From assembly GCA_963991775.1 (NCBI GenBank), contig CAXDRM010000071.1, positions 1-7,281 of the forward strand: 7,281 nucleotides of DNA, given 5' to 3'. The notes beneath the pieces were generated by a model that was not told the DNA's origin, did not search any database, and worked only from the letters and a program-made list of their open reading frames with translations. The position numbers and the translations under genes were made by a program. Shown here one piece after another: positions 6,584 to 7,281 of the stretch (the stretch's first letter is position 1; each line of letters starts with the position of its first letter). This stretch comes from CAXDRM01 sp963991775 (GTDB lineage Bacteria > Pseudomonadota > Alphaproteobacteria > Rickettsiales > JABIRX01).

Positions 6584-6607
6584 GCCGCCTCTAATTTAAG
6601 AAATTGT

Positions 6608-7225
6608 ATGAGTAAAAGAATTAAAGCAAAACATAAAATATCACGTAGATTAGGAGAAAATCTTTGGGGGTCAGCTAAATTTAGTGAAAAAAAGAATTAT
6701 CCTCCGGGTCAACATGGTCCTTTATCTGGTGCGCGTAGAAAAACAGATTATGGTTTGCACCTTAATGCTAAACAAAAGCTTAAAGGTTATTATGCTAATA
6801 TTTCTGAGAAAAAATTCAGAAAATTATATATTGAAGCAAAAAGATTAAAAGGAGACACTAGTGAAAATCTTATTGGTCTATTAGAAGGTCGTTTAGATAG
6901 TTTAATTTATCGTGCAAATTTTGTGCCAACTATGTTTGCTGCACGTCAGTTTATCAGCCATAAACATATTATGGTTAATGGTAAAGTGGTTAATGTTGCT
7001 AGTTACCAAGTAAAAATTGGTGATGTAGTTTCAATTAGGGATCGTTCTAAAGAATTGCTTATAGTTCTTGAAACTATTCAAAAGAAAGAAAGAAATATTC
7101 CTGATTACTTAGAAGTTGATTACAAACAAAAAACTGTAAAACTTCTTTCTATTCCTGGTCTTGCTGACGTTCCTTATCCTTGTCAGATTGAGCCTAATCT
7201 TATCGTTGAGTTCTACTCTGCATAA
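6608..7225 (+). CDS. rpsD: 30S ribosomal protein S4
   Basis: S4 is a primary 16S rRNA-binding protein that nucleates assembly of the 30S body and helps form the mRNA entry channel. The 205 aa are full length. The N-terminal part carries RRLGENLWG (13-21) and the conserved YPPGQHG (31-37). The S4 RNA-binding domain runs from about 92 (LEGRLDSLIYR) through ARQFISHKHIMVNGKVVN (112-129) to about 155. There is only one Cys (182) and no N-terminal CxxC cluster, so this is the zinc-free form. GENLWG points to an alphaproteobacterial S4. The gene is not in an alpha-operon context (rpsM, rpsK, rpoA are absent). It follows trmJ by 39 bp, with its own likely promoter and a strong terminator 26 bp after the stop. 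No clear Shine-Dalgarno sequence is seen. Confidence 0.98.
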   Translation: MSKRIKAKHKISRRLGENLWGSAKFSEKKNYPPGQHGPLSGARRKTDYGLHLNAKQKLKGYYANISEKKFRKLYIEAKRLKGDTSENLIGLLEGRLDSLIYRANFVPTMFAARQFISHKHIMVNGKVVNVASYQVKIGDVVSIRDRSKELLIVLETIQKKERNIPDYLEVDYKQKTVKLLSIPGLADVPYPCQIEPNLIVEFYSA

Positions 7226-7251
7226 TTATAAGTTTCTTGTGAGTGCTTTTC

Positions 7252-7281
7252 AAAATAATAAAGCCTAAGCTTTATTATTTT
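7252..7281 (+). terminator. Intrinsic terminator after rpsD
   Basis: Positions 7252-7264 pair perfectly with 7269-7281 (13 bp) around a CTAA loop. The 3' arm ends in TTATTATTTT, giving the U-rich tail. The stem is mostly A/T, with G-C pairs only next to the loop. Because the 5' arm is A-rich, the same structure could also stop transcription arriving on the minus strand. The window ends at the last paired base, so any further T-run cannot be seen. Confidence 0.8.

Overview
The window looks like a chromosomal housekeeping segment of an AT-rich alphaproteobacterium, most plausibly a host-associated lineage of the Rickettsiales/Holosporales kind. Supporting signs are strong A/T bias at third codon positions, an alphaproteobacterial style of NusA and S4 (GENLWG near the S4 N-terminus), and a slimmed-down nusA-infB cluster. 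TGA serves as a normal stop (trmJ ends on it), so the standard bacterial code applies. A complete pyrE argues against Rickettsia itself, which lacks de novo pyrimidine synthesis. The genus cannot be fixed from this sequence.

Layout. Positions 1-192 hold no convincing protein gene. They are clearly richer in G+C (about 47% by my count) than the rest and dense in palindromes, and they can fold into a branched structure closed by an imperfect 14-position terminal stem. pyrE follows on the minus strand (193-789). A 74-bp divergent spacer separates it from two small, tightly coupled, unrecognised plus-strand genes (864-1382), one strongly acidic and one strongly basic. A compact intergenic region (1383-1475) then carries a good sigma70-type promoter with an all-G/C discriminator, immediately followed by a perfect 9-bp terminator-like hairpin. 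From there run nusA, infB, rbfA and trmJ, with gaps of 12 and 13 bp and then an 8-bp overlap. rpsD comes last, with a probable promoter of its own overlapping the end of trmJ, and the window closes on a perfect 13-bp stem-loop terminator.

How the genes work together. The main cluster is a gene-expression operon: NusA (transcription elongation, termination and antitermination), IF2 (initiator tRNA delivery and subunit joining), RbfA (30S maturation), TrmJ (2'-O-methylation of the tRNA anticodon loop) and S4 (30S assembly nucleator). Common neighbours are missing from their usual places: rimP before nusA, ylxR between nusA and infB, and truB after rbfA. The two best promoters, before nusA and rpsD, both have a six-base G/C-only discriminator, a feature linked to growth-rate or ppGpp control. 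The weaker pyrE and small-gene promoters lack it.

I found no convincing new system. The observations most worth following up are the structured 1-179 element, the acidic/basic small-gene pair, and the promoter-hairpin arrangement before nusA.
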